The notes beneath the pieces are model-generated. The model had not been told where the DNA came from. It did no database searches and saw only the letters and a program-made list of their open reading frames with translations. The translations under genes were made by a program, and so were the position numbers. From the NCBI GenBank assembly GCA_913777025.1, contig CAJYQM010000086.1, positions 52,340 to 116,339 of the forward strand: a DNA stretch of 64,000 bases. The letters are read 5' to 3'. Shown piece by piece: positions 34,133-46,579 of the stretch (positions are counted from its first letter, which is position 1; every line of letters begins with the position of its first letter). The stretch comes from an uncultured Massilia sp. (GTDB lineage Bacteria; Pseudomonadota; Gammaproteobacteria; Burkholderiales; Burkholderiaceae_D).

Positions 34133-36067
34133 ATGCTATTTCCGACAGAATTCGACGTGATCGTCGTTGGCGGCGGCCATGCCGGCACCGAAGCGGCTCT
34201 CGCGTCCGCACGCATGGGGCAGAAGACCCTGTTGCTTACTCACAATATCGAAACCCTGGGTGCCATGTCCTGCAACCCGTCGATCGGCGGCATCGGCAAG
34301 GGCCACCTGGTCAAGGAAGTCGACGCCATGGGCGGCGCGATGGCCATCGCCACCGACGAAGCCGGCATCCAGTTCCGCATCCTGAACTCGTCGAAAGGGC
34401 CGGCCGTGCGCGCCACCCGGGCCCAGGCCGACCGTGTGCTGTACAAGGCCGCGATCCGCTCGCGCCTGGAAAACCAGCCGAACCTATGGCTGTTCCAGCA
34501 GGCTGTCGACGACTTGCTGGTCGAAGGCGAGCGCGTGGTCGGCGCCGTGACCCAGATCGGCCTGCAATTCCGTGCCCGCGCCGTCGTGCTCACCGCCGGT
34601 ACTTTCCTCGACGGGAAGATCCACGTCGGCCTGCAGAACTACACGGCCGGCCGTGCCGGCGACCCGGCGGCGATCTCGCTGTCGAGCCGCCTGAAGGAAC
34701 TCAAGCTGCCGCAGGGCCGCCTGAAAACCGGCACGCCGCCGCGCATCGACGGGCGCAGCATCGACTTTTCCGTGATGAGCGAACAGCCGGGCGACCTCGA
34801 TCCGGTCCCCGTGTTCTCCTACATGGGCAATGCCGCCATGCACCCGAAGCAGGTGCCGTGCTGGGTCACGCACACGAATGCGCAGACCCACGAGATCATC
34901 CGCAACGGCCTGGACCGCAGCCCGATGTACACCGGCGTGATCGAAGGTGTCGGCCCCAGATACTGCCCCTCGATCGAAGACAAGATCCACCGCTTCGCAA
35001 GTAAGGAATCGCACCAGATCTTCCTGGAACCGGAGGGGCTGACCACCAACGAGTTCTACCCGAACGGGATCTCGACCAGCCTGCCCTTCGACGTGCAGCT
35101 GGCATTGGTGCGCTCGATGCGCGGCCTCGAGAACGCATTCATCCTGCGTCCCGGCTATGCGATCGAATACGACTACTTCGATCCGCGCGGCCTGAAAGCC
35201 TCGCTCGAAACCAGGGCGATCGGGGGCCTGTTCTTTGCCGGCCAGATCAACGGCACCACCGGCTACGAAGAAGCCGCGGCCCAGGGCATGCTGGCCGGTA
35301 TCAACGCCGCGCTGCAGACCCAGGGCAAGGCGGCTTGGACCCCGGGCCGTTCCGAAGCCTACCTTGGCGTGCTGGTCGACGACCTCACGACCCAGGGCGT
35401 GGCCGAGCCCTACCGCATGTTCACCAGCCGTGCCGAGTACCGCCTCTCGCTGCGCGAAGACAATGCCGACATGCGCCTGACGGAAATCGGGCGCAAGCTG
35501 GGCGTGGTCGGCGACGCGCAGTGGGAAGCCTTCGAGCGCAAGCGCGAAGCAGTCGCCCTGGAACTCGAACGCCTGCGTTCGACCTGGGTCAACCCGCGCA
35601 TCCTGGCCGCCGCCGAATCCGAACGCGTGATCGGCCAGGCGATCGAGCGCGAGTACAACCTGGCCGACCTGTTGCGCCGTCCGGGTGTCGAGTACGACAA
35701 GCTGATGAGCATGCAGGGCGTCGATGCCCAGCCGCTGGCGGGGCCAGGCGTGGAGGATCCGGCCGTGAAGGAGCAGGTCGAGATCCAGCTGAAGTATTCG
35801 GGCTATATCAACCGCCAGGCGAAAGAGGTGGAACGCCACGATTACTACGAAAACCTGAAATTGCCGGAAAACCTGAACTACCTCGAGATCGCCGCGCTCT
35901 CAATCGAAGTGCGGCAAAAGCTCGACAAGCAGCGGCCGGAAACCCTGGGCCAGGCCTCGCGCATTTCCGGGGTGACCCCTGCGGCCATTTCCCTGTTGCT
36001 GGTGCACTTGAAAAAGCGCGGGGCCAAGGGTTTTACGGGTGTCCCGAGCGAGGAAACGGCTGAATGA
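34133..36067 (+). CDS. mnmG: tRNA uridine-5-carboxymethylaminomethyl modification enzyme MnmG
   Basis: A 644-residue FAD enzyme that with MnmE installs the cmnm5 group at wobble U34 of certain tRNAs. The FAD loop [21 protein letters not shown] (8-28), [20 protein letters not shown], and the C-terminal MnmE/tRNA-binding segment with [19 protein letters not shown] are present. The length is normal. It overlaps rsmG (ATGA), forming the classical mnmG-rsmG-parA-parB set that usually lies beside an origin. parS site 2 is 90 bases upstream. Confidence 0.98.
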   Translation: MLFPTEFDVIVVGGGHAGTEAALASARMGQKTLLLTHNIETLGAMSCNPSIGGIGKGHLVKEVDAMGGAMAIATDEAGIQFRILNSSKGPAVRATRAQADRVLYKAAIRSRLENQPNLWLFQQAVDDLLVEGERVVGAVTQIGLQFRARAVVLTAGTFLDGKIHVGLQNYTAGRAGDPAAISLSSRLKELKLPQGRLKTGTPPRIDGRSIDFSVMSEQPGDLDPVPVFSYMGNAAMHPKQVPCWVTHTNAQTHEIIRNGLDRSPMYTGVIEGVGPRYCPSIEDKIHRFASKESHQIFLEPEGLTTNEFYPNGISTSLPFDVQLALVRSMRGLENAFILRPGYAIEYDYFDPRGLKASLETRAIGGLFFAGQINGTTGYEEAAAQGMLAGINAALQTQGKAAWTPGRSEAYLGVLVDDLTTQGVAEPYRMFTSRAEYRLSLREDNADMRLTEIGRKLGVVGDAQWEAFERKREAVALELERLRSTWVNPRILAAAESERVIGQAIEREYNLADLLRRPGVEYDKLMSMQGVDAQPLAGPGVEDPAVKEQVEIQLKYSGYINRQAKEVERHDYYENLKLPENLNYLEIAALSIEVRQKLDKQRPETLGQASRISGVTPAAISLLLVHLKKRGAKGFTGVPSEETAE

Positions 36068-36714
36068 AGAATTTCGATCGTGCCAATCTCGCCCGTGTGC
36101 TGGAAGAGGGCATCCAGGAAATGGGGCTGGACGTCACGCCGGCCCAGCAGGGCCAGCTGATGGATTACCTGGCCCTGATGTTCAAGTGGAATTCGGTCTA
36201 CAACCTGACCTCGCTGCGCGATCCGCAGCAGATGGTGACGCACCATTTGTTGGACTCGTTGGCGGCGGTGCCGGCCTTCGAGGCGGCCGTCAATGTGCTG
36301 GACGTCGGTTCGGGCGGCGGCCTGCCCGGCATCGTGCTGGCCATCGTGCGCCCCGACATGAAAGTGTCGATGATCGACACCGTGCACAAGAAAACCGCTT
36401 TCCTCACGCAAGTGAAGGCGGAACTGGGCCTGGCCAACGTCACCGTGTACACGATGCGGGTCGAGCAGCTGCAGGTCGAGGATAAATTCGACGTCATCAC
36501 CTCGCGCGCTTTTGCCGACCTCTCCGATTTCGTCAACTGGTCTTCGCACCTGCTGGCCGAGGGCGGGCGCTACATTGCCCTGAAAGGGGTGGCCCCGAAA
36601 GACGAGCAGGAACGGCTGCCGGACACCTGGCGGGTGGCGAAAGTGGAGCCCCTGCAGGTGCCGAGGCTGGGTGCGGAGCGTCACCTGGTGTTCATCGGAC
36701 GACATCAAGACTAA
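36064..36714 (+). CDS. rsmG: 16S rRNA (guanine(527)-N(7))-methyltransferase
   Basis: A 216-residue SAM-dependent enzyme methylating G527 of 16S rRNA; its loss gives low-level streptomycin resistance in other bacteria. The motifs [18 protein letters not shown], the SAM loop [15 protein letters not shown] (about 80-94) and [13 protein letters not shown] are typical. Its start overlaps the mnmG stop. An AT-rich palindromic array separates it from parA. Confidence 0.97.
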   Translation: MKNFDRANLARVLEEGIQEMGLDVTPAQQGQLMDYLALMFKWNSVYNLTSLRDPQQMVTHHLLDSLAAVPAFEAAVNVLDVGSGGGLPGIVLAIVRPDMKVSMIDTVHKKTAFLTQVKAELGLANVTVYTMRVEQLQVEDKFDVITSRAFADLSDFVNWSSHLLAEGGRYIALKGVAPKDEQERLPDTWRVAKVEPLQVPRLGAERHLVFIGRHQD

Positions 36715-36810
36715 CAGTATAAATGGTATAAACAGTTTATACCGTTTATACCGTATAAAACATCGTAACTGTATAAATCGTTTTAACGGTATTAACGGTA
36801 TAGAGGGCAA
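36715..36810. promoter_or_regulatory. AT-rich palindromic GTATAAAC array in the parA leader
   Basis: Very AT-rich against the genome. GGTATAAAC and GTTTATACC form a perfect inverted repeat around a central A (36725-36743). Another GTTTATACC follows at 36744-36752, then GTATAAAA, TGTATAAAT and two TTAACGGT/TTAACGG steps at 36783-36799. It is a candidate operator for autoregulation of parAB. The TTAACGG steps also occur at 23552-23573 in the origin-like region. Confidence 0.6.
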
Positions 36811-36817
36811 GGCATAC

Positions 36818-37588
36818 ATGGCGAAAATTTTTTGCGTAGCAAACCAGAAGGGCGGGGTGGGCAAGACCACCACCAGCGTCAACCTGTCGGCGGGCCTGGC
36901 CAAGCTGGACCAGCGCGTGCTGCTGGTCGACCTCGACCCGCAGGGCAACGCGACCATGGGCGCGGGCATCAACAAGGCGGGCCTGCAATCCTCGATCTAT
37001 GAAGTGCTGCTGGGCGAGGCCGACGTCGCCAGCGCGCGCCTGCGCAGCGAAGCGGGGCGCTTCGACGTGCTGCCCGCCAACCGCGAGCTGGCCGGCGCCG
37101 AAGTCGAGATGGTGGAACTCGAGAACCGAGAACGGCGCCTGAAGGAGGCGCTGGCCAAGGTCGACGCCGACTACGACTTCATCCTGATCGACTGCCCGCC
37201 GGCGCTGTCGATGCTGACCTTGAACGGCCTGGTGTCGGCGCACGGCGTGATCATCCCGATGCAGTGCGAGTACTACGCGCTCGAGGGCCTGTCGGACCTG
37301 GTCAACACGATCAAGAAGGTGCACGCCAACCTGAACCACGACCTCAAGATCATCGGCCTGCTGCGCGTGATGTTCGATCCGCGCATGACGCTGTCGCAGC
37401 AGGTCTCGGCCCAGCTCGAGCAGCACTTCGGCGACAAGGTCTTCAAGACCATCATCCCGCGCAACGTGCGCCTGGCCGAGGCGCCGTCGTACGGCATCCC
37501 GGGCGTGACCTTCGATCCGTCGTCGAAAGGGGCGCAAGCGTATATCGCCTTCGGCGCCGAGATGGTCGAGCGCATCAAGACTATGTAA
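36818..37588 (+). CDS. parA: Chromosome partitioning ATPase ParA (Soj)
   Basis: A 256-residue Walker-type ATPase. The deviant Walker A KGGVGKTTTSVNL (about 10-22) carries the signature Lys, followed by LLVDLDPQGNATMG and the DCPPALSMLT Walker B-like segment. ATP-ParA binds DNA non-specifically and is removed by ParB-parS, driving origin segregation. ATG 36818 follows the AT-rich array. parB begins 19 bases downstream. The short N-terminus lacks the HTH of plasmid-type ParA, as expected for the chromosomal form. Confidence 0.97.
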   Translation: MAKIFCVANQKGGVGKTTTSVNLSAGLAKLDQRVLLVDLDPQGNATMGAGINKAGLQSSIYEVLLGEADVASARLRSEAGRFDVLPANRELAGAEVEMVELENRERRLKEALAKVDADYDFILIDCPPALSMLTLNGLVSAHGVIIPMQCEYYALEGLSDLVNTIKKVHANLNHDLKIIGLLRVMFDPRMTLSQQVSAQLEQHFGDKVFKTIIPRNVRLAEAPSYGIPGVTFDPSSKGAQAYIAFGAEMVERIKTM

Positions 37589-37607
37589 ACAAACGAGCAA
37601 GCACATC

Positions 37608-38489
37608 ATGGCAAGCAAAAAATTCAAGGGCCTGGGCCGCGGCCTCGACGCCCTGCTCGGTGGAGACGCCCAGGAAGCGCCGGCCGCACCCGGCGGCGCG
37701 CCGTCGACGCTGAAGGTCAACCAGATCCAGGCCGGCAAGTACCAGCCGCGCACGCGCATGGACGACGGCTCGCTGCAGGAACTGGCGGCGTCGATCAAAA
37801 GCCAGGGCATCATGCAACCGGTGCTGGTGCGTCCGATCGCCGCCAGCGGCAGCGTGGCTTATGAAATCATCGCCGGCGAACGCCGTTTCCGCGCGGCCCA
37901 GCTCGCCGGCCTGGACGAGATCCCGGTGCTGGTGCGCGAAGTCGACGACCAGAACGCCGCCGCGATGGCCCTGATCGAGAACATCCAGCGCGAAGACCTG
38001 AATCCGCTGGAAGAGGCGCAGGGCATCGCGCGCCTGATCTCGGAATTCGATTTCACCCACGAGCAGGCGGCCAACGCCGTCGGCCGTTCGCGCAGCGCGG
38101 TGTCGAACCTGCTGCGCCTGGTGAACCTGGCCCAGCCGGTCCAGACCATGCTGATGGCCGGCGACATCGACATGGGCCATGCGCGCGCGCTGCTGGCCGT
38201 CGACAGCGCGAGCCAGATCGCGCTGGCCAACCAGGTGATCGCGAAACGCCTGTCGGTGCGCGAAACCGAGAAACTGGTGGCGCGCGCGCTGGAAGAACAG
38301 GACGCGCCCGCGGCCGCCGCACGCCAGAAGGAAAAGTCGGGCGACATCGTGCGCCTGGAGGAAGAACTGTCAGACCGCCTGGCGACCCCGGTGGCGTTCA
38401 AGATGGGCACGAAGGGCAGGGGGCAGATGATCATCGACTTCGCCGATCTCGACGTGCTCGACAGCGTGCTGGCGCGCCTGCGGGCCTGA
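37608..38489 (+). CDS. parB: Chromosome partitioning protein ParB (Spo0J)
   Basis: A 293-residue CTP-switch DNA clamp that loads at parS. The N-terminal KKFKGLGRGLDALLG is the ParA-stimulating peptide. The CTP-binding motifs follow, with GERRFRA at about residues 89-95 and ENIQRE. The HTH region FTHEQAANAVGRSRSAVSNLLRL recognises parS, and the C-terminal dimer domain ends at LARLRA. Two matching parS sites lie 3.6-4.7 kb upstream. Confidence 0.97.
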   Translation: MASKKFKGLGRGLDALLGGDAQEAPAAPGGAPSTLKVNQIQAGKYQPRTRMDDGSLQELAASIKSQGIMQPVLVRPIAASGSVAYEIIAGERRFRAAQLAGLDEIPVLVREVDDQNAAAMALIENIQREDLNPLEEAQGIARLISEFDFTHEQAANAVGRSRSAVSNLLRLVNLAQPVQTMLMAGDIDMGHARALLAVDSASQIALANQVIAKRLSVRETEKLVARALEEQDAPAAAARQKEKSGDIVRLEEELSDRLATPVAFKMGTKGRGQMIIDFADLDVLDSVLARLRA

Positions 38490-38808
38490 GCGATCGCTCG
38501 TTATCCTCCGATCGCTTGTACGGAATCGGCGCCGATAATGATCACCGCGTGGACGGCATAGCCGTCCACCCTACGCACAGCCGCGGTGCGCGCACTCGCG
38601 CATCCACCGTCGCCCGCCCCAATCCGGCGCACCACTCCTGCCTGATGCCATGATCCCGAAAACAACACTTATGCATACGGCTTGACAAAGGGCCCAGGTC
38701 AGCAAGATTGTCGCCAAAACACCGAATTTCGTAGGAAAATTCATACTTCTGCATCGATTTTGTTTGTCGTTTTTACATCCCATCCTGGTGCGTTCTCGAC
38801 CGGAACAG
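38490..38808. other. Intergenic region between parB and the atp promoter
   Basis: About 320 bases without a credible gene. It holds a perfect 9-bp hairpin GTGGACGGC-ATA-GCCGTCCAC at 38549-38569 followed by CCTACG, which resembles a dispersed intergenic repeat. An AT-richer stretch follows before the promoter. No T-run terminator for parB is evident. Confidence 0.6.
38549..38569. repeat. REP-like short palindrome
   Basis: GTGGACGGC / GCCGTCCAC arms with an ATA loop lie in a GC-rich context ending CCCTACG. It has the form of a short interspersed extragenic palindrome. Only one copy was seen in the window. Confidence 0.45.
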
Positions 38809-38809
38809 T

Positions 38810-38839
38810 TTGACGTCATCTCTCATAAACACTTATAAT
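38810..38839 (+). promoter_or_regulatory. sigma70-type promoter of the atp operon
   Basis: TTGACG (38810-38815), an 18-base spacer and consensus TATAAT (38834-38839). Transcription would begin near 38846, about 60 bases before the atpI start. This is the best-matching promoter in the window, fitting a highly expressed operon. Confidence 0.8.
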
Positions 38840-38908
38840 CCCGCTGATTCATGTAATTACCATACCGTAACCCGGTTCCACCACGGCCTGGCGCGAAAGA
38901 ACAACAAC

Positions 38909-39247
38909 ATGCTGCGCCTGGTCTCCCTGCAAATGATGGCAACACTCGTGGCCGGCGTCATCGCCGGACTGCTGGGTGGGTGGGCTGCGATGTTTTCGGC
39001 GGTACTTGGCGGGATGTGTTGCGTCGTGCCCAATGGCATCATGGCTTTTCGCCTGTTCGCCAGTACGCTGAAAGTGGGCGGAGCAAACCCTGCCACATTT
39101 TTCATCTGGGAATTTGTAAAGATTGCTTTGACGCTCGCGCTGCTGATCCTCACGGCGCGGCTGTATCACGATCTGAACTGGCTGGCCCTGTTGGGCGGGT
39201 TCATCGTGGCGCTTAAAAGTTACATTATTTTATTATTTAGGCACTGA
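38909..39247 (+). CDS. atpI: ATP synthase assembly protein I
   Basis: A 112-residue membrane protein with about four spans, thought to help c-ring assembly. [24 protein letters not shown] and [16 protein letters not shown] are typical of betaproteobacterial AtpI. I chose ATG 38909 because the frame upstream passes through the promoter. The ribosome site is weak (GAAAGA), in keeping with the low amount needed. It is the first gene of the nine-gene ATP synthase operon; atpB starts within three bases of its stop. Confidence 0.9.
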   Translation: MLRLVSLQMMATLVAGVIAGLLGGWAAMFSAVLGGMCCVVPNGIMAFRLFASTLKVGGANPATFFIWEFVKIALTLALLILTARLYHDLNWLALLGGFIVALKSYIILLFRH

Positions 39248-39249
39248 CA

Positions 39250-40083
39250 ATGATGAGTCCAACGGTAGAAACCGCAGCGGCGCATGCGCCGACCGCGGGC
39301 GAGTACATCAACCACCACCTCGGTCACCTGACCAATATCCACCAGGGTTTCATCGTCGACTTCAAGGTCATCAACTACGATACCGTGTTCTGGTCGATCC
39401 TGATGGGCGTCATCGGCGTCTTCGTCATGTGGCTGGGCGCGCGCAAAGCCACCTCGGGCGTGCCGGGCCGCTTCCAGGGCCTGCTGGAAACCGTGGTCGA
39501 GATGGTCGAAGACCAGTCGAAGTCGATCATCCACGGCGACCGCCGCTTCATCGCCCCGCTGGCGCTGACCGTGTTCATCTGGGTGTTCCTGATGAACTGC
39601 ATGGACTTCCTGCCGGTCGACCTGTTCGCAGGCATCTTCAGCGCGCTGGGCATGGGTGAGCCGCACTTCCGTATCGTCCCGACCGCCGACCTGAACGGTC
39701 CGCTGGGCATGTCGCTGGGCGTGCTGGCCGTGGTCCTGTACTACAACGTCAAGATCAAGGGTATCGGCGGCTGGATCCATGAGCTGTTCGCCGCACCGTT
39801 CGGTATTTATATGGCTCCGTTCAACTTCCTGTTGAACCTGATCGAATACGCAGCTCGTACCGTGTCGCTCGGTATGCGACTGTTCGGCAACATGTACGCC
39901 GGCGAGCTGCTGTTCCTGTTGATTGCTCTGCTCGGCGCCCTGGCAACCCCGTTCGGTGTTGTCGGCCACATCATCGCTGGCTCGATCTGGGCAATCTTCC
40001 ACATCCTGATCGTGCTCCTCCAGGCTTTCATCTTCATGATGCTGACGCTGGTGTATATCGGTCAGGCCCACGAGAGCCACTGA
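39250..40083 (+). CDS. atpB: F1Fo ATP synthase subunit a
   Basis: A 277-residue Fo subunit forming the two proton half-channels. The essential Arg lies in [16 protein letters not shown] (Arg at about 217), with the conserved Asn and Glu after it. [13 protein letters not shown] and the C-terminal [14 protein letters not shown] are canonical. Six membrane segments fit. Two in-frame ATGs open the gene (39250 and 39253). It is followed by a U-rich leader for atpE. Confidence 0.97.
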   Translation: MMSPTVETAAAHAPTAGEYINHHLGHLTNIHQGFIVDFKVINYDTVFWSILMGVIGVFVMWLGARKATSGVPGRFQGLLETVVEMVEDQSKSIIHGDRRFIAPLALTVFIWVFLMNCMDFLPVDLFAGIFSALGMGEPHFRIVPTADLNGPLGMSLGVLAVVLYYNVKIKGIGGWIHELFAAPFGIYMAPFNFLLNLIEYAARTVSLGMRLFGNMYAGELLFLLIALLGALATPFGVVGHIIAGSIWAIFHILIVLLQAFIFMMLTLVYIGQAHESH

Positions 40084-40114
40084 CCGACGCGATCGCAAGA
40101 ACGACCAAGATAGT

Positions 40115-40417
<303 letters not shown>

Positions 40418-40447
40418 TCACGCTTTTCACGACAAGTGATCTGAAGA

Positions 40448-40475
40448 GCCGAACCCCACCGGTTCGGCATCCGTT
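40448..40475 (+). promoter_or_regulatory. Hairpin with T-run between atpE and atpF
   Basis: GCCGAACC / GGTTCGGC (40448-40455 and 40461-40468) with a 5-base loop is followed by ATCCGTTTTT. It is terminator-like but sits inside the operon, 31 bases after the atpE stop. It may protect the atpE message 3' end or cause partial termination, helping set high c-subunit stoichiometry. Confidence 0.6.
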
Positions 40476-40495
40476 TTTGTGAGAAGGAATTTACC

Positions 40496-40966
40496 GTGAA
40501 TCTGAACGCAACCTTGATTGTTCAGTTCGTGGTCTTCTTCATCCTGGTGTTCGTCACGATGAAATTCGTGTGGCCGCCGGTGATGAAAGCGCTCGACGAG
40601 CGCGCCGAGAGGATCGCGAACGGCTTGGCCGCCGCTGACCGTGGCAAGGCCCAACTGATCGAAGCCCAAAAGCAGGTAGCTGCCGAGCTGGCCACTACCC
40701 GTGACGAAAGCGCCAAGCGCATCGCCGACGCCGAAAAGCGCGCCAGCGCGATCATCGAAGAAGCCAAGCAGCAAGCGGCTGTCGAAGCCGCCCGCATCGT
40801 GGAAGGCGCGAAGGCCGACGCCGAGCAGCAAGTCACGCGCGCGCGCGAAGAACTGCGTGGCCAGGTTGCCGCTCTCGCCGTCAAGGGCGCCGAGCAGATC
40901 CTGAAGCGCGAAGTGAACGCATCGGCCCACGCCGACCTGCTGTCGCAACTGGCGACCGAGCTCTGA
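40496..40966 (+). CDS. atpF: F1Fo ATP synthase subunit b
   Basis: A 156-residue stator subunit: one membrane helix (about 6-26, [23 protein letters not shown]) and a long charged coiled coil that reaches F1. The [20 protein letters not shown] junction is typical. The start is a GTG at 40496 with GAGAAGGA upstream. It is followed two bases after its stop by atpH. Confidence 0.96.
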   Translation: MNLNATLIVQFVVFFILVFVTMKFVWPPVMKALDERAERIANGLAAADRGKAQLIEAQKQVAAELATTRDESAKRIADAEKRASAIIEEAKQQAAVEAARIVEGAKADAEQQVTRAREELRGQVAALAVKGAEQILKREVNASAHADLLSQLATEL

Positions 40967-40968
40967 TC

Positions 40969-41502
40969 ATGGCTGAACTCGCAACCGTCGCCCGTCCCTA
41001 TGCCGAAGCGCTGTTCCGTGTCGCCCAGAACGGTGACATGGCAGCCTGGTCCGGCATCGTCGCCGAACTGGCGCAGATCGGCGCCAATCCGGACCTGCAG
41101 GCTTTCGCCAGCAACCCGAACGTCACGTCGGCGCAGCTGGCCGACACGATTGCGTCGCTGGTCAAATCGCCTTTGACCCCTGAGGCGAAGAACTTTATCG
41201 CGATGCTGTCGGAAAACGGCCGCATCGCGTTGCTGCCGGAAATCGCCACCCAGTTCGCCGTGCTCAAGAACGCACAGCTGGGCGCCGCCGATGCGACCGT
41301 CTACAGCGCGTTCGACATCTCGGCGGACCAGGTGAATTCGCTGGTCGCCACGCTGGAAAAGAAATTTGGCCGCAAGCTCAACCCCACGGTCGAGATCGAC
41401 CCGTCGCTGATCGGTGGTGTGCGCGTGGTCGTCGGTGATGAAGTGCTCGATACCTCGGTCCGCGCGAAGCTGCAGCAGATGCACGCCGCGCTGGTCGCCT
41501 GA
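40969..41502 (+). CDS. atpH: F1Fo ATP synthase subunit delta
   Basis: A 177-residue stator subunit connecting the b dimer to the top of the alpha3beta3 head. [18 protein letters not shown] at the N-terminus and the C-terminal [28 protein letters not shown] are the OSCP/delta signatures. The helical N-domain contacts alpha. It is in its normal position between atpF and atpA. Confidence 0.96.
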   Translation: MAELATVARPYAEALFRVAQNGDMAAWSGIVAELAQIGANPDLQAFASNPNVTSAQLADTIASLVKSPLTPEAKNFIAMLSENGRIALLPEIATQFAVLKNAQLGAADATVYSAFDISADQVNSLVATLEKKFGRKLNPTVEIDPSLIGGVRVVVGDEVLDTSVRAKLQQMHAALVA

Positions 41503-41568
41503 GATCGCACTGTCACTGCGTCCGCGCCCTTGCCCTACGCATCAAGAAACTATTAGGAGTTAGCACTC

Positions 41569-43104
<1,536 letters not shown>

Positions 43105-43168
43105 TCGACTTTCTGATGGATCGCGGGACGGGGGAGCGATTCCCCGTCCTCACAAGGAGTAAGGGCTC

Positions 43169-44050
43169 ATGGCAGCAGGCAAAGAGATACGTGGCAAGAT
43201 CAAGAGCGTAGAAAATACGAAGAAGATCACCAAGGCGATGGAAATGGTCGCCGCATCCAAGATGCGCAAGGCGCAGGACCGGATGCGCGCCGCCCGTCCC
43301 TACAGCGAGAAGGTCCGTAACATCACGGCCAACCTCGCCACTGCGAACCCGGAATACACCCACGCGTTCATGGCGCAAGCCAAGGGCGTCAAGGCGAAAG
43401 CCGTCGGCTTCATCGTCGTCACGACCGACAAGGGTCTGTGCGGCGGCATGAACACCAACGTGCTGCGCCAGGTAACGCAGAAGTCCCGCGAGCTGGAAGC
43501 CGCGGGCAATCGCATTGAAGTCGTCGCGATCGGCAACAAGGGTCTGGGCTTCCTGAACCGCATCGGCGTGAAAGTGGTGTCGCACGTGACCCAGATCGGT
43601 GACACCCCGCACCTGGAAAAGCTGATCGGCCCGATCAAGGTCATGCTCGACGCTTACCAGGATGGCCAGCTGGACGCGGTGTACCTGTGCTACACCAAGT
43701 TCATCAATACCATGCGCCAGGAACCGGTGGTCGAGCAGCTGCTCCCGCTGCCGGCCCAGCACCTGGAAGCCGACAAGGGCGCCCACGCCTGGGATTACAT
43801 CTACGAGCCGGACGCGCAAGTGGTCATCGACGAGCTGCTGGTGCGCTACGTGGAAGCGCTGATCTACCAGGGCGTGGCCGAGAACCTGGCGTCCGAGCAG
43901 TCGGCACGCATGGTGGCGATGAAGGCCGCGACCGACAACGCGGGCAGCGTCATCGGCGAGCTGAAGCTGGTCTACAACAAGACCCGCCAGGCGGCGATTA
44001 CCAAAGAACTCTCCGAGATCGTGTCGGGCGCGGCTGCAATCAGCGGCTAA
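43169..44050 (+). CDS. atpG: F1Fo ATP synthase subunit gamma
   Basis: A 293-residue central shaft subunit. The N-terminal coiled-coil half [29 protein letters not shown] and the C-terminal [28 protein letters not shown] pair to form the rotor axle, and the Rossmann-like middle carries [18 protein letters not shown] precedes the ATG. It is in standard order between atpA and atpD. Confidence 0.97.
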   Translation: MAAGKEIRGKIKSVENTKKITKAMEMVAASKMRKAQDRMRAARPYSEKVRNITANLATANPEYTHAFMAQAKGVKAKAVGFIVVTTDKGLCGGMNTNVLRQVTQKSRELEAAGNRIEVVAIGNKGLGFLNRIGVKVVSHVTQIGDTPHLEKLIGPIKVMLDAYQDGQLDAVYLCYTKFINTMRQEPVVEQLLPLPAQHLEADKGAHAWDYIYEPDAQVVIDELLVRYVEALIYQGVAENLASEQSARMVAMKAATDNAGSVIGELKLVYNKTRQAAITKELSEIVSGAAAISG

Positions 44051-45511
<1,461 letters not shown>

Positions 45512-45538
45512 TCCCGCTAGTCTCTTCAAAGGACACTT

Positions 45539-45964
45539 ATGGCACACACACTTCAAGTTGACGTCGTCTCGGCCGAAGAGTTGATCTTTTCGGGCGAAGC
45601 CGAATTCGTCGCGTTGCCGGGTGAATCGGGTGAGCTGGGTATCTACCCGATGCACACCCCCTTGATCACGCGCATCCGTCCGGGCGCCGTGCGCATCAAA
45701 GTGGCTGGCCGCACCGAAGACGAATTCGTCTTCGTGGCCGGCGGCATCCTGGAAGTCCAGCCGAAAGGCGTGACCGTCCTGGCCGACACCGCGATCCGCG
45801 GCGCCGACCTGGACGAGGCGAAAGCCCAGGAAGCCAAGCGCAAGGCCGAAGAGCTGATGCTGAACAAGGACACGCAGATCGACTACGCCAAGGCGCAAGC
45901 CGAACTGGCGGCCGCGATCGCCCAGCTGGCGGCCATCGCCAAGCTGCGCTCGAAGGGACGCTGA
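45539..45964 (+). CDS. atpC: F1Fo ATP synthase subunit epsilon
   Basis: A 141-residue subunit that couples gamma to the c ring and inhibits ATP hydrolysis. The N-terminal beta barrel (about 1-87) contains [27 protein letters not shown]. The C-terminal two helices (about 90-140) contain [19 protein letters not shown]. It ends the operon, with a strong terminator 26 bases after the stop. Confidence 0.97.
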   Translation: MAHTLQVDVVSAEELIFSGEAEFVALPGESGELGIYPMHTPLITRIRPGAVRIKVAGRTEDEFVFVAGGILEVQPKGVTVLADTAIRGADLDEAKAQEAKRKAEELMLNKDTQIDYAKAQAELAAAIAQLAAIAKLRSKGR

Positions 45965-45989
45965 TCGCTGCTGTTACGGTGATCAAATG

Positions 45990-46018
45990 AAAGGCAGCCT
46001 GCGGGCTGCCTTTTTTTA
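45990..46018 (+). terminator. Rho-independent terminator of the atp operon
   Basis: AAAGGCAGCC / GGCTGCCTTT (45990-45999 and 46004-46013) has a four-base loop and is followed by a run of T to 46017. Confidence 0.93.
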
Positions 46019-46150
46019 TTCCCGCCGGGCCGGCGCTGGTCGGCGACTGACGCTGCCGGACCGGCTTGGCGGGCTGGCCTGCGCCGCCCGGCGATATAAA
46101 CCTGATAAGCTAGGTCAACGACAAACCGAGACAATACGACACCGTTGACC

Positions 46151-46579
46151 ATGCGAACCATCGAACAAATCCTCCGTACCGCCAGGAACGTGGCGGTGGT
46201 CGGGCTATCCAGCAATCCCGAACGCACCAGCCACCACGTGGCCGAATACCTGCAGCAGCAGGGCTACCGCATCCTCCCCGTCAACCCGGTGTATGCCGGC
46301 CAGCAGATCCTCGGCGAGACCGTGCACGCGACGCTGCAGGAAGCCGCCGACGCGCTCGCCCAGGACGGCCAGCGCATCGACATCGTCGATTGCTTCCGCA
46401 AGTCCGAAGACATTCCGCCGATCGCCCAGGATGCCATCGATGTGCGCGCCGGCACGCTGTGGATGCAGCTGGACATCGAGAACCGCAAGGCGGCCGACCT
46501 GGCGCGCGCGGCCGGCCTGGACGTGGTCATGAACCACTGCATGCTGATCGAGCACCGCAAGCTGGACGGCGCCGCATGA
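46151..46579 (+). CDS. CoA-binding domain protein (YccU-like)
   Basis: A 142-residue Rossmann-fold protein of the CoA_binding family. The nucleotide loop VAVVGLSSNPERTSHHVAEYL (about 13-33), ILPVNPVY, IVDCFRKSEDIPPI and the closing VMNHCMLIEHRKL match YccU-type proteins. These bind CoA or acyl-CoA; a cellular role is not established. ATG 46151 is preferred to an in-frame TTG two codons earlier. It overlaps the polyphosphate kinase gene (ATGA), so the two are translationally coupled. Confidence 0.92.
   Translation: MRTIEQILRTARNVAVVGLSSNPERTSHHVAEYLQQQGYRILPVNPVYAGQQILGETVHATLQEAADALAQDGQRIDIVDCFRKSEDIPPIAQDAIDVRAGTLWMQLDIENRKAADLARAAGLDVVMNHCMLIEHRKLDGAA

Noticed and set aside
34133-38489. 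Origin directly beside mnmG-rsmG-parAB
   Set aside because: No cluster of DnaA boxes was seen in the intergenic gaps of this block; the AT-rich parA leader contains none. The 23.5-24.8 kb region fits far better.
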